From Microthyrium microscopicum (Eukaryota; Ascomycota; Dothideomycetes; Microthyriales; Microthyriaceae), in NCBI GenBank assembly GCA_010405405.1, contig MU004237.1, positions 1,499,345-1,563,344 on the forward strand: 64,000 nt of DNA, given 5' to 3'. Every line of letters starts with the position of its first letter. Position 1 is the first letter of the stretch. Position numbers and translations under genes: made by a program. The notes beneath the pieces are model-generated. The model worked only from the letters and a program-made list of their open reading frames with translations, had not been told where the DNA came from and did not search any database. Positions 45,745-56,351 of this stretch are shown piece after piece.

Positions 45745-47207
45745 CTAATCAAAAGCTCTCAGATTCAGTGGTACTGTACTTACACGTCCGGCTCGATACT
45801 TTTTCGGCACACCACTAAACTCTCTCGGCTTAGGAAACACACTTTCGTCTGTAAATCGCCATCGTGAGTCTTGAACAGTCACCGGCGCTTTCGGTTGCTC
45901 TGGTGAAATATATGAAGAGTTTGTCCTCGTTGTCGACATGGTCATACTGCTCGACCTGTTTCCATTAGAGTGTGTAGAACCCGGTCGCGAGGCAGCTGAC
46001 TGATTGAAATCGAGCATAGACCGTATGGGTAGCGGCTGTGCAGACTGGCTGGGCATTGGCCGTGGTGCGGATGCTGGAGGTGGTGGGGGAGCTGCTGGTG
46101 TTGATGGAGGAGGAGGGGCTGAATTTGGCGGAGGAGGCGGTGGTGGTGGTGCAGCAGATAATGGACGGGGTGGTGGAATTGATGGAGCGGGTGGAAGACG
46201 GCTGGGTGTGCTGTAGTTGTATGGATCGTAATCATCGTCTCGATCTCGATTTGGTGATGCTGATGGAGGTGGTGGAGGTGCGGCTGCGGGTTGACTTCGA
46301 TTAAAGGCGTTTCGAGCGGCCATTTCGGCTAGTGAAGCACTTGGTGAGCCATTTGTTGCGGGCAAAGCAGGAGCTCTGCCTGGGGGTTTAGGTGCTGAGA
46401 GAGGTAGATGTGATGATGATCCGGAAAAGTTGCCTGATGGTTTGCGAGATGAAGGTGGTGGTAGTGGAGGCTTCTTTCCTATCGGCGGTTTCGGCTTTCC
46501 TCCTAACGTGGCCGAAGATGATGAAGGCCGTAGTTGGTTCTTTAGCATAGATATCGATGGGACGACAGGCGCCGATGGTGCGGTCCCTGGCGGCGGTGGA
46601 GGCGGTGCACCTCCAGGTACTCTTGGAGCACTAGGTAGAGAGGACACAGCTCCCATAGGAGGTCTTGGGGCCTTTCTCGACGACTCGGGATCCGACATAT
46701 ATGCAGACTGGTTATTGGCACCTGTGTCGATTCCTCCGCCAGTTTTCCGAAGCTTAGGCATCCCTCCAGCTAGTAATCCAGCCAGCTGTGGTGGTGCCCC
46801 CATACTTGCGCCCGAGTCTCCGCCATCGCTATTACTTCGCGCTCTGGAACTGGCTGTGGGAGGAGGAGGAGCTAAGCCACCAGGTGCAGAGGGCGGCGGA
46901 CGCATTCCAGGTACAGGCGGCGCGCCAACAACGGGAGCGACAGGACCAGAGGAGACATTGCCGACTATTGGGGCGGATCGATCGTTAACCTGAGCGACTT
47001 TCTTTAGACGAGTGCCTTGTTCAATGCTGCTAAGCAAAGCGCCCTAGGTAATTATCAGTATGGGTTATACAGAACAGATAGATTCCAATATACTCGTCCT
47101 TTCCCTGGCGGTGGCCCTGATCCAGCTGGAGGTGGTGGAGGCGCTGGAGGCCCACGACCAGCGCCAGGAGGTGGAGGTGGAGGCGGCGGCGGAGGTGGTG
47201 GAGGCAT
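45745..47207 (-). CDS. vrp1: Verprolin/WIP-like actin regulator
   Basis: Exons 47207-47094 and 47043-45745 encode 470 residues; the intron is 50 bp (GTATAT...CCTAG). The protein opens with a run of 13 prolines. The intron joins GKGR to GALLSSIEQGTRLKKV, a WH2 actin-monomer-binding motif at about residues 39-55. Most of the rest is proline-rich with repeated polyproline stretches of the kind that bind profilin and SH3 domains. The C-terminus (WRFTDESVFPKPREF, then GRVSTVPLNLRAFD) matches the WASP-binding end of verprolins. It is expected at cortical actin patches, with Las17/WASP and type I myosin, in endocytosis and polarity. The low-complexity DNA makes the opposite strand open by chance. 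Confidence 0.9.
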
Positions 47208-47535
47208 AACTATAAGATTTTGAGAGTTGTAGAAGATGCGCAAGGAGTTGTTGGTGTGCGGAAGGGGGGGGAAAGTGTAGGTATTAGGCTTCAAGAAATG
47301 GAAGTTGCCAAGTTGGTGATGAAGTTGACGACGAATGGTGGCTTGGAGCTTCGATACCTGGGCAGACTATGCTTATAGTGCCGGCACCATTTGGTAGCAG
47401 TCTGGTGACAATATCACTCGCATTGTAGACGCGGGCACATCCCTATTGAGCGTGTCTCAACCTCCCTGTCACTATATGATATCCCAACCGCTATCATAGA
47501 GTAATGACTTTACAATAGCCTCAATTCACACCACA
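47208..47535. other. Divergent promoter region between vrp1 and a mitochondrial-protein gene
   Basis: About 330 bp between two divergent start codons. No defined site is recognised. Confidence 0.5.
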
Positions 47536-48828
47536 ATGAAGACGTCGCAATATGTGTGTCGCGTCTGTCGGACAATTAGGAGCCCAATCAGGACTTCGAT
47601 ATTCTCTCGAGCCCCCGTTTTTACAACATCGCCAGCACGCCGGAAATTTTCTACAACACCTGCGTTACCTCTGGCAGCTGTCGCAATTCCAATTCCGCAA
47701 AAGTCCAAGAAAGCCACGCAAACCAAGGGCTTCTGGGGCAACGATTGGACAGTCTTTTCAGCAGACAATGCGGCTTTGGTTAAAAAGGCCCAGGTGCTAG
47801 GCGATGCCATCCTACAAGACCCAACCGCCCCATCAGAGGAGGAAGTGCTCAAGACCCTCGAGTTCATAAAATACGCCGCTTTGCAGTTAAACACACCTCA
47901 ACAAGCAGTTCAATTACCTAAAGAATTTCAGGAAGACAGCGACGACTCACAAATTTCCAAGAAAGATGTCACCTCCAATCCCAATGTCATGGCCGATATG
48001 CTCACCAATCTCCGCAAAAACACCAAAGCACCCGCCTCAACGACCGTGTCCCTCTCAATCGCAACCAAACTCCTATCTACACTCGCCTACAAAATCATAA
48101 TACACCCCCCTGTTTTCCTCTCCGCCAAAATCCTCGAATCCTACGTCGCCATTCAAACCACCCTCCTCGAACTCTCCACCCTCCCCGAAGTATTCGATCT
48201 CTACGCCCACAAACCCACCCCCGAACCAAATTCCTCACCCATCAAGTATATCGATCCAAACCCCAATAAAATCCAACAAGCTATTCCCGAAGCTCTCGCT
48301 GAACGAGCCCTCGATGTCGCGATCCGAAACCGCGAACTCACACTAAGTCTGGACATTATAAGCGCAACATACAGCACGAAAGCCTTTCGACGAAACAAAT
48401 TTTTCCGCAAAGCACTCCCGCTCATCGGAGGCCTGACTCTCACGCCCTTTGTAGCGCTCTCTGCAGCGCAGAGCTGGGCGAAGACCAGCATGACGGCCGA
48501 TCCACGCGAATTGGCATTCTACGGCTTTTTAGGTATAATCACGTATATCGGGACATTGAGTGGGCTGGGATATATTGCGCTCGCCACATATAATGACCAG
48601 ATGCGGCGCGTTACCTGGATACCGGGTATGCCGCTTCGAATACGCTGGATGCGAGAAGAGGAGCGAGCTGCGGCGGACAAGGTGGTGGTGGCATGGGGAT
48701 TCAAGGAGGAAGCGCGGAGAGGAGAAGAAGAAGGGGAGGAGTGGGAATTGCTCAAGGAGTGGTGTGGGCAGCGGGGGATGCTTATTGACGCCTCGGAGCT
48801 AATGGATGATGCTAGTTTTGAGGATTGA
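47536..48828 (+). CDS. Predicted mitochondrial inner-membrane protein, fungal-specific
   Basis: A single exon encodes 430 residues. The N-terminus is a classic mitochondrial presequence rich in Arg, Ser and Thr, with a processing-like site RRKFSTTPA near residue 35. Two hydrophobic segments lie near residues 290-310 (ALPLIGGLTLTPFVALSAA) and 325-348 (FYGFLGIITYIGTLSGLGYI). They are separated by a short loop containing AKTSMTADPRELA. The C-terminal 80 residues are charged and end with an acidic helix (LLKEWCGQRGMLIDASELMD). This suggests a two-pass inner-membrane protein with both ends in the matrix. I do not recognise a named family and propose no specific function. Confidence 0.8.
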   Translation: MKTSQYVCRVCRTIRSPIRTSIFSRAPVFTTSPARRKFSTTPALPLAAVAIPIPQKSKKATQTKGFWGNDWTVFSADNAALVKKAQVLGDAILQDPTAPSEEEVLKTLEFIKYAALQLNTPQQAVQLPKEFQEDSDDSQISKKDVTSNPNVMADMLTNLRKNTKAPASTTVSLSIATKLLSTLAYKIIIHPPVFLSAKILESYVAIQTTLLELSTLPEVFDLYAHKPTPEPNSSPIKYIDPNPNKIQQAIPEALAERALDVAIRNRELTLSLDIISATYSTKAFRRNKFFRKALPLIGGLTLTPFVALSAAQSWAKTSMTADPRELAFYGFLGIITYIGTLSGLGYIALATYNDQMRRVTWIPGMPLRIRWMREEERAAADKVVVAWGFKEEARRGEEEGEEWELLKEWCGQRGMLIDASELMDDASFED

Positions 48829-49204
48829 TGTAGAATTGTATCATAATACATGTGCTGATTACCAGCTTGTCTTATATACATGTGTAATACCAGACAGAGC
48901 AGGCCATGCTTATGAATATCGCTTCAGAGCGAAAGACACAATGACTGGCGTGTCCTATATGGTTTCTCTGGCTCCTATCTGCCACACTTTGCTAGAGGGT
49001 GCTTCGAAACCCATGGAATGCACAAGGCGCTCGACTCTGTGTCGAGTGCGCTATCTCCCATCTGCCACGGTCTGCTAAGAGGTCTCATAATCCCATCGAA
49101 TGCACTAAATCCTCGGCCTCGGATCGAATGCGCTGGGAAATAACAGTATCGTTCCGATTTGCAAGTACGATGGGAGACATCGCACTTCAAGGAAGCCTGC
49201 CATT
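48829..49204. other. Intergenic region with a diverged tandem duplication
   Basis: About 375 bp of convergent 3' flanks. It contains two related segments of roughly 80 bp, listed separately. Confidence 0.5.
48976..49133. repeat. Diverged tandem duplication of about 80 bp
   Basis: Two consecutive segments share the same order of words: CTATCTGCCAC or CATCTGCCACGG, TTTGCTAGAGG or TCTGCTAAGAGG, AACCCATGGAATGCAC or AATCCCATCGAATGCAC, and a terminal CGAGTGCG or CGAATGCG. The copies have many differences, so the duplication is old. It lies just beyond the 3' end of the FolB gene. No function is apparent. Confidence 0.6.
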
Positions 49205-50185
49205 TTATTTTGTTTCGTCTGCTGCCCTGAAATCCTGCTTGGTTCGAGTGATTTTGACCCCTGGACCAGAACAGATATTTGATATCGCAGGCTTTGATAT
49301 CTTCACGATGACCGTACTTGTAGAAAACTTCATATTATAGAAGATGATCCACTCCGCAATTCGATTTGCAAGCCGTTCAACGGTCTGAAACTTCGACTGT
49401 TCAATCATCTGACCTTTTCTCAGTAAATTAAACCCATAAGTTAAGCAATCACTTACCTGCATAACGCCCATGATCTGAAGCGGAGGCAAGCCTTTCCCCA
49501 AATCACCACCAACAATGCGAATAGTAACCTTCACCGGCTGTTTCTGCACCCGCTCCTTCTCTCTCACGCCAACAATGCAGTAAACAAGCATGTCTTTGAA
49601 GGTAAGTTCGGTCGTCTCCGCCTGCTGGTCACGACCCTTGTCTGTTTCCATCGACCAGTACCTGCTATTAACAATTGCTTCTCCGCCCGTTAGCGCTACC
49701 TCTTTCGGCAGGCGTAGTTTGATCGAGGCCCATACGGTGTGGCATCTTATAGAGTCGAGATGATTGCCGATTACCACGGCGATGGCGCCTGCTGCTTCGG
49801 TAGCGCATGTTATGGGTGGGCAAGCTAGTTCCTTAAGTCGAGCAGGAGAGAGGGAGGCGGAGAGATTGTTGAGGAGTTTAAGAAGTTTGCTGTAGTCAAG
49901 GCAATCTTCGATATCGTCGGATGTACCAGCTTTTCGTGAGTCAAAGCCTATTTTGAGAGAGAGGATTCCTGGCTGGGGTGTTTGGCCGTACCATTCGTGG
50001 GGATTTGAGATTGGGATGGCAACGTTCACATCTTCTATGAAAACATAGTCTTTGATTGCGTCTAGTTGTACTGGATTTTTCCTCATGATTGGTGTAGTTG
50101 TTGTTGATAGTGGTATTGAATCAAGTTTTTTGCTGGCCTCTTCCGACCGTTTGAGTGTTAGCGAGCTTGCTTTCTCCGTTTCCAT
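49205..50185 (-). CDS. Tandem FolB-domain (dihydroneopterin aldolase-like) protein
   Basis: A continuous frame encodes 326 residues with two FolB-type units. The first has YVFIEDVNVAIPISNPHEW, DDIEDCLDYSKLL and IRCHTVWASIKLRLPKEVAL. The second has ELTFKDMLVYCIVGVREKER, VSDCLTYGFNLL, SKFQTVERLANRIAEWI and STSTVIVKISKPAI. FolB catalyses an aldol step of folate synthesis, normally within a trifunctional Fol1 in fungi. This stand-alone tandem protein may therefore be a paralogue with another role, and activity is not assured. Inside the second unit a 48-bp stretch (49409-49456) has perfect intron signals yet encodes conserved residues and is kept as coding. The start is the first ATG of the frame. 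Confidence 0.8.
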   Translation of the reverse strand: METEKASSLTLKRSEEASKKLDSIPLSTTTTPIMRKNPVQLDAIKDYVFIEDVNVAIPISNPHEWYGQTPQPGILSLKIGFDSRKAGTSDDIEDCLDYSKLLKLLNNLSASLSPARLKELACPPITCATEAAGAIAVVIGNHLDSIRCHTVWASIKLRLPKEVALTGGEAIVNSRYWSMETDKGRDQQAETTELTFKDMLVYCIVGVREKERVQKQPVKVTIRIVGGDLGKGLPPLQIMGVMQVSDCLTYGFNLLRKGQMIEQSKFQTVERLANRIAEWIIFYNMKFSTSTVIVKISKPAISNICSGPGVKITRTKQDFRAADETK

Positions 50186-50752
50186 TCCTGACTTAATGTG
50201 TTTCGTTTGATTTCGAATTTCTTTATGTTTAGTAGTATGAGTAATATCCCGGCGACGGACAAGATTTCTAGGTGGAGTGCTCCTAAGCTTCGCCTATGAA
50301 CGCTTCACGCTAACTTTTATACTGCTTTTGAACCGCATACATGATGTGTGTAAATAGGATTCTGGTCGTTCATGAGGATATCATCTATTGACTAAGATAA
50401 AAATTCAGCATTACCAGTATCGACTATCGAAGTTGAGATAATGTAGAAATGTAAATATAATAAGAAAAAGCAATTAAAGGGCGGCGACTATCATGTGAAT
50501 GCGTGCGACCAACGCGCCTGCCTCGCCCTAAATCGCGACTTCCTCCGAAAAAGCAACCCCGCACGCGTTCTTGCCTATTTCGTATTTCGTGCCATCCTCA
50601 ATGCAACTCAAACTCCATACCACAACATATTTCACTTCCCTTGCTGCATAGGTTACCTTCTTGCTTCAGCATCAAGCACAAACCCTCAACATGAACAATT
50701 CGCATCTCCAACCTTTTCGCATCTCCAACAAACACAACCAACTCCCAGCACC
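50186..50752. other. Divergent promoter region between the FolB gene and the Pol X gene
   Basis: About 570 bp. The polymerase frame is open back to 50495, but an ATG there has a poor context and the sequence after it is low-complexity, so this part is treated as leader. Confidence 0.5.
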
Positions 50753-52987
50753 ATGGCTTCCTCGCGCTCTCGACAAGAACAAAAAGCAGACTTCTATGAT
50801 GATCTAAGCCAACTCAATGCCACCGACAGCGAGACTGATGATCCTGGCGATTTGGACCTCGAAATTTTCGTCAAAAAGGCACAGCCCAAGGCTTCCAAGG
50901 GCCGGACCCGATTAGCACAGCATGGATCTACGGTAGTCTCGAGTTCGCAAGGCAGCAGTCGGCCAATTAGTCGCACAACATCAACTATAAAGGAGTCAGA
51001 ACCTCTTCGTCGTTCCATGACAGATCAGTCTTTACATGCTAGCACGAAACGAAAGCGGCCACCGACTTTGCAATCCTCGGTCTCTGCTCCAACTGTTGTT
51101 GACTTGACAATGGTAGCGTCTCCTGCCAAACGGGGACGAGGACGACCTCGTAAGGATCCAAAAGACGTCAAGCCCAAGGAACGACCGGCGAAGAAAGCGA
51201 AGATTGTACCAACTCCACCACCTATACCAGAAGACCGGCAAGTCTTCCAAGGCCTCAAGTTTTTCGTCGTTCCAAACGATATCGTGAAAGAGAGTCGCAA
51301 AGCTAGGGTGCAAATCATCGCGCGTTATGGCGGAACCCGGGTAACTCAATGGGATCCCAGCCAGATCGATTTCATCCTGCTGGAAGATGATCTGCGTTAC
51401 CACCACTTGACGCAGTGGCTCGAGACGAACTCCATGCAGGCCATTGATATGATTCCAAGCTCCTTTCCAGGTGTTGGCACTATTCCAAGTGTGGACATCG
51501 TAAACATTAGATTCATTGATGACTCCATCCAGTGGAACCAACTTGTCGATGCTAAGTTATATGGCTATAGAGCGAGTGGAACCCCTGGCTTGCCATTCAG
51601 GGCCTCTAGAACAATTTCACGAACCTCACCTCCTTCTTCTTCATTGCCCCTGAAAGATAAGAAAACGACACTCCGTAACTACCGTACACCGTCTGTATCG
51701 CCTGAGCCGTCACCAGCCAAACCAGGTCTAGTTTCAAAAGAACCACGTTTCGGGGAGGCATCGAACTCAACAGAAGAGGATCGGAGTATAGGAACTTCTG
51801 GAGCGATGAGTGAAGATCTCTTAGCCGCCATCAAGGAAGCCAAAGATTTCGGAGCTTTACCCGACGATTCTGATGACGAGTCTCAGAAGTCTAGCTCGCA
51901 GGATCCAGTCTCCGCGTTCAGCAAGAAACGCGACTGGCAGGAAGCCTTTGCCTGTATGCAAGGCAGCAGCAACTCTTCGAAGGACAGCGATAATCCCAAC
52001 ATTGAAACGATCAAGATTCTGGATAACATGAGTCGTTACTACGATCGGATGCACGATAATTGGCGCACACTGGCCTATCGCAAAGCCATTGCCACCCTTC
52101 GTAGACAGAATGTCAAGGTCGTTACTAAGGAGCAAGCCAAAGCTTTGCCCAACATTGGCTCTCGTATAGCGGAAAAGATCGAGGAGATTGCTTTGACATC
52201 TCGTCTTCAGCGCCTTAACAATGCGCTACAAGACCCGAGAGATCAAGTCCTTCAACTCTTCACGGGAATATACGGCGTAGGGTTGAAACAGGCCTCGCTA
52301 TGGGTTGAAGCTGGCCACCGAACTCTGGAAGATCTCAAGAACAGCCCAGTGATCAAGCTTACGGCAAATCAAACTATTGGCATTGAACATTACGATGATC
52401 TGGCCCAACGCATTCCTCGCGATGAGGTTGCGGAACATGGTGAAGTCGTTCGCAATGCGCTCCAGAAGATTGACCCGTCTTTCCAAGCTATCATTGGCGG
52501 ATCATATCGCCGTGGTGCTGCCAATTCAGGTGACATTGACATGATCATCACCAAATCAGATAGTAGTGCGCATAGCATTCGTACTGTAGTCCTGGATGTC
52601 TTGGTGCCGACGCTTATGAAGAAAGGTTTCCTGAAGTTTGCTTTGGCAGCCTCCAAGTCTGGTGAGCAAGGCGACAAGTGGCATGGTCTTTCATGTCTAC
52701 TAGGTTCCACTGTTTGGCGCCGAATCGATCTTCTCATTGTGCCTTCCGAGGAGATTGGAGCAGCTTTGCTTTACTTCACTGGCAATGACATCTTCAACCG
52801 TTCCATCCGACTGTTGGCCAGCAAGAAGGGCCTGCGCTTGAACCAACGTGGTCTGTACAAGAATGTCATAAGAGGCGTAAATCGAGCGAAATTGACGGAT
52901 GGAGAACTCGTCGAAGGGAAGGACGAAAAGGAGATCTTTAGGATCCTTGGTGTTCCATGGCGAGCACCAGAGGACCGAAACTGTTAG
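50753..52987 (+). CDS. Family X DNA polymerase (Pol IV/lambda-like)
   Basis: A single exon encodes 744 residues from the ATG at 50753, which has a strong CACCATGG context. A longer start at 50495 is possible but less likely. A BRCT-like domain spans about residues 162-270 (VFQGLKFFVVPNDI, ARYGGTRVTQWD) and a basic Pro/Ser linker follows. The polymerase core starts near 420 with KILDNMSRYYDRMHDNWRTL. It contains the helix-hairpin-helix LPNIGSRIAEKIEEI, GGSYRRGAANSGDIDMII with two catalytic aspartates near 592, and RRIDLLIV with the third near 656. Such enzymes fill gaps in base-excision repair and non-homologous end joining in the nucleus. The linker makes it longer than yeast Pol4. All catalytic residues appear intact. 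Confidence 0.92.
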   Translation: MASSRSRQEQKADFYDDLSQLNATDSETDDPGDLDLEIFVKKAQPKASKGRTRLAQHGSTVVSSSQGSSRPISRTTSTIKESEPLRRSMTDQSLHASTKRKRPPTLQSSVSAPTVVDLTMVASPAKRGRGRPRKDPKDVKPKERPAKKAKIVPTPPPIPEDRQVFQGLKFFVVPNDIVKESRKARVQIIARYGGTRVTQWDPSQIDFILLEDDLRYHHLTQWLETNSMQAIDMIPSSFPGVGTIPSVDIVNIRFIDDSIQWNQLVDAKLYGYRASGTPGLPFRASRTISRTSPPSSSLPLKDKKTTLRNYRTPSVSPEPSPAKPGLVSKEPRFGEASNSTEEDRSIGTSGAMSEDLLAAIKEAKDFGALPDDSDDESQKSSSQDPVSAFSKKRDWQEAFACMQGSSNSSKDSDNPNIETIKILDNMSRYYDRMHDNWRTLAYRKAIATLRRQNVKVVTKEQAKALPNIGSRIAEKIEEIALTSRLQRLNNALQDPRDQVLQLFTGIYGVGLKQASLWVEAGHRTLEDLKNSPVIKLTANQTIGIEHYDDLAQRIPRDEVAEHGEVVRNALQKIDPSFQAIIGGSYRRGAANSGDIDMIITKSDSSAHSIRTVVLDVLVPTLMKKGFLKFALAASKSGEQGDKWHGLSCLLGSTVWRRIDLLIVPSEEIGAALLYFTGNDIFNRSIRLLASKKGLRLNQRGLYKNVIRGVNRAKLTDGELVEGKDEKEIFRILGVPWRAPEDRNC

Positions 52988-53314
52988 ATGAGACGCATTG
53001 CTTGAGAGATGCATCGAGGGATGGTATATGATGTTACGACGGACAATAATCACGAGCTATAGGATTAATGACAGGACGAAAGCAGTTTATACCCAGGAGC
53101 CAACACGGATAGCCTCTATGTAGGCTATGAATTACGATCCACCTACTCTTCACATGGTATCTTCACGAGGTTCTCCTGTTTGACCATCCAAACGGAGCTG
53201 ATATTTCGTAGTACAGTGTCTGTTATCGAGCAAGACTGTCCTTATCCTTCATACAACGCTACCGTTCATTTGATTACAGAATATGACTCCCTAGTCATAC
53301 ATTGCCTAAATCCC
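52988..53314. other. Intergenic region between convergent genes
   Basis: About 330 bp of 3' flanks. Nothing is recognised. Confidence 0.5.
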
Positions 53315-54748
53315 CTAGCTCCACCCATTAACGACCAACAAGCTCTGAATCGTCTCCATAGCACTCATCTGCTGTCCAACTCCCCAGGTTCCATCCCACC
53401 CACTCTGGTAATACTTGATGCCGCAAGTAACGCCATCTGTTCCTCCAGAGCAACTCTGCGCTGCCGCACCAGCACTAGATCTCAATAACTCACTAACCCT
53501 TTCCCGATGATCAGGCAACAAATCCGCCCCCTTGACCATCCATCTCGCCAAAAATCCCTTGAATGCCAACTGATCCGTGTTGCACGTCCCATACGGCTCA
53601 CAAGCAGCCTCATAGATCACTGATCCCCCATCTACTCCCGGTCTGAAGAAAACTTCCGCAGACCGGAAAAGGCCATCAGCCCTCTCCTTCCACATATCAT
53701 CGTTCGTCAATGCCGCCATCGCACTGGCACCATACAAATACACCCCAACATTGTAACTCCACTGCGGACCCCTAACACTGCTACAGGCCGTAGACGCATC
53801 GGTGCCATCGAACACGTTATACGCACTATCAATCAACCCAACTTTCACACTCCAGTCCCAAATTGCGTTTGCCCATTGCAGGTATCTCTCTGATTCAGCA
53901 CCTGAAGTAATTCGAGCTAGACGGGCAGCGAGTGCGAAGGTACCGCCGTTGGAGATGGCGTTCTTGTAGAAATACCCCCCAGGATTGGAATTGTCAGGGT
54001 AAATTTGCCAGCGCATACCGCCGTTACATGTCGATGTGTCCCAGCGAGATACTTGGTTCGCAAAGAGGGCGCGCGTGAGGGTTAGCCAGTCATGCGCTGG
54101 AGCCGGGGCGTTGGGGAGGTTTGATTCTATGGCGGAGAGGAGGGCGAAACCCCAGAAGGCTTGATCGTCATTGCCTTCGTCAAAGTTGTGTGCGGGGACT
54201 ATGTAGTCGTTGTTGGGGCCGACTTGGGAGATTAGGCCGTTGATTGTTGCGGTTAGGTAGCTTATGTCGCCGGTGTAGGCATGGTAGTCGACCTGATGTG
54301 TGTTAGTCTGATAAGTTGGCGTTGAACGGAAGGTGCTTATACCATTGCTCCCCACATTGCGCCAGATTCCCACCTGTGTTGTGTGTTAGTCTGGTTGATA
54401 GATGTGATGTGTCACTGACCAATAGTAGGGCGGATATGGCTGAAAAATGTTTAGTAGGTATCCATGGAGCTTGAGCGGTAATTAGACTTACCAAAAGTCC
54501 TTTTAGATCGACGGGTGTGTCAGAAGCATTGTTTGAATAGTACTTCATCATACCGAATGCTGTCGTAGCAGCAGCATTGCGCACAGAGGCTGAAGGCACG
54601 TCAGCTTCCACTCCAATGCTTCTTGCGCCCTTACTGAAAATCACTCACCCGAATCTTGTTGATTTATCGAAATGCCACGACAAACGGAGATCATGCTGGC
54701 GCAAATCGCAAGTAGTCGTGCTGCAAAGGAGCCAGTATTGAATCTCAT
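53315..54748 (-). CDS. Secreted GH76 endo-1,6-alpha-mannanase (Dfg5/Dcw1-like)
   Basis: Five exons (54748-54649, 54589-54492, 54439-54420, 54373-54343, 54292-53315) encode 408 residues; exons of 20 and 31 bp encode PYPPYYWWESGAMWGAMVDY. A signal peptide (MRFNTGSFAARLLAICASMI) is followed by the GH76 domain. The catalytic Asp pair is in NFDEGNDDQAFWGFALL near residue 130, with NGGMRWQIYPDN and YNVGVYLYGASAM further on. Dfg5/Dcw1 enzymes transfer GPI-anchored proteins into the cell wall by acting on the glycan. This copy ends soon after the catalytic domain (QSLLVVNGWS) without a hydrophobic GPI-attachment tail. It may therefore be soluble and secreted rather than membrane-anchored. Confidence 0.9.
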
Positions 54749-55665
54749 GTTGAAAAATGTAGCTCGGGACATTGGAGAAATAAGACGGTGCACAAACAAA
54801 GGATAGCTTCAAGCCAAGCACTAAAGAAATAGAACAAGAGAAGGGTGGTGATGAGCACAAGAAAGTGAGAGAAGTGAGGAATGCTCTGAAGTTACGACGA
54901 TTATGGTGTCACAACAAGTCAATGGGAACACTCCTATTGACGTGGGCACCCGAGTAACTGGCGACCCTGGGCGCCGATGACACAACTTACTTGTCCTACG
55001 GACCTAAGCTATTTGACTTTTTCTGCCGCTTAAACTTGCTTGCCCTTTTACCGTGATGTGTGTGTAGAGTTGGGAAGGGCTAAAAGGTAAATAGATTCTT
55101 TTGAACTGCATTCTCATTGGTCAGTGACTCTAACGCACCACATGCAGTCAGGTCAACTCTTTCGTTTTTCTGCCAAGTTTTTGACTACTATTCCATTGGC
55201 ATTCTACGGGCCGCTCAAAGCAAACATCTGGTACAGATTCTGGGTGTCTGTTTATATTTGACAAGTTGCTGGACAGAAAGAGTGCGACCTCCTTGACGGA
55301 CTAGCTTGGTTACCATTAGGCTGACCGTAAGGCTGACAAGAGGAGAAATTGGACCCCAAGCTAAGGGACATAGGAGTGTACATAAAACGGAAACAACATA
55401 GCAAAACTATACCTTGAGTGAGCGGCTGGGCGTTTACGCTCCAACATTGCTAGCTCTGAGATCCAACTTGAGACTGGGTAGTGTTTTCATGTTACAATTC
55501 ACTCATCTAACACTGGTGTCCAGCATCGGCGTCTAATGGTTGCTCGCTTCAAACAAAACTTTGCGATGTCTCCTGTCTAGAGCCACCAGTGGTCAGAAAA
55601 TAGGGAGATCATGTCAATCTGCTGACCAGGGAGAAACGTGGTCTCCCAACTAACTGACGGGTCTA
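54749..55665. other. Intergenic region of about 0.9 kb
   Basis: It contains the GH76 promoter. No coding or structured element is recognised in the rest. Confidence 0.5.
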
Positions 55666-56150
55666 TTTGTCTCGAAGTCATACGGTCTTGGAGCACAAGC
55701 TCCCATTGCCTGATCTCTCAAAGCCTTTTTGGCCCGCAAATCTGTTCTCCATCACTGCAAAGAAGGATCCCCAGGAAGGTATGAAACGTAAGTGCACTGG
55801 AGCTATCCTCCCGATCAGATCTTCGAGTATAAATGGATCTTCGTCTAGAGACCGCATAGATAGTCGCTGTACCATGATCCGGATAGCGATAAGCTCCCTG
55901 AAGGTATTTAGTTGTCCTTGTATGAGACCATAGATGACGCACTTCAGGTCTCTTACAAGCTGCTGGGCCCATTCTGCACGTTGACTTGCGGCCGTGAAAA
56001 TGCCGTGACGCTGTGGGAAGTCGGCCGTAAGGCAGACTGCAAGTACCAAGCAATGGCTTGCGTAACAATGGCTCTCATTGTCCTCCTATCGAGGCTATTA
56101 GACAGCTCGAGCAGGTTCATACGTCAACACATCAGATTTCTAGCCAAGAT
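55666..56150 (-). pseudogene. Fragment of a fungal ubiquitin-like-domain (ULD-type) gene
   Basis: The minus-strand frame includes DEDPFILEDLIGRIAPVHLR, then FIPSWGSFFAVMENRFAGQ. This matches the start of the fungal ubiquitin-like domain found in long STAND- or ankyrin-linked proteins. It is preceded by a helical part (GQLNTFRELIAIRIMVQRL). The domain is cut off by a stop soon after it begins, and no continuing frame is found downstream. The 5' part also lacks a clear start. It is most likely a relic. The family assignment rests on pattern recognition only. Confidence 0.5.
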
Positions 56151-56351
56151 CTAGAGTATTCAGAATAGCAACGTTGACAATCGGACCATCAAAGACTGGC
56201 TACTGGCTACTGTCTAGTATGACGCGGAAGGTGTCACATCGTTACGCATTCAAACATATACCTTTGTACTTCATCCCCTATGTCCTCTTATCAATAAAGG
56301 TACTCCCGTACTCGCCTAAATCTGATCTACCGCAACTCCTCAAAACACATC

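Noticed and set aside
46004-46993. Plus-strand Gly-rich open frames over vrp1
   Set aside because: They are the complement of proline codons in verprolin and arise from low complexity.
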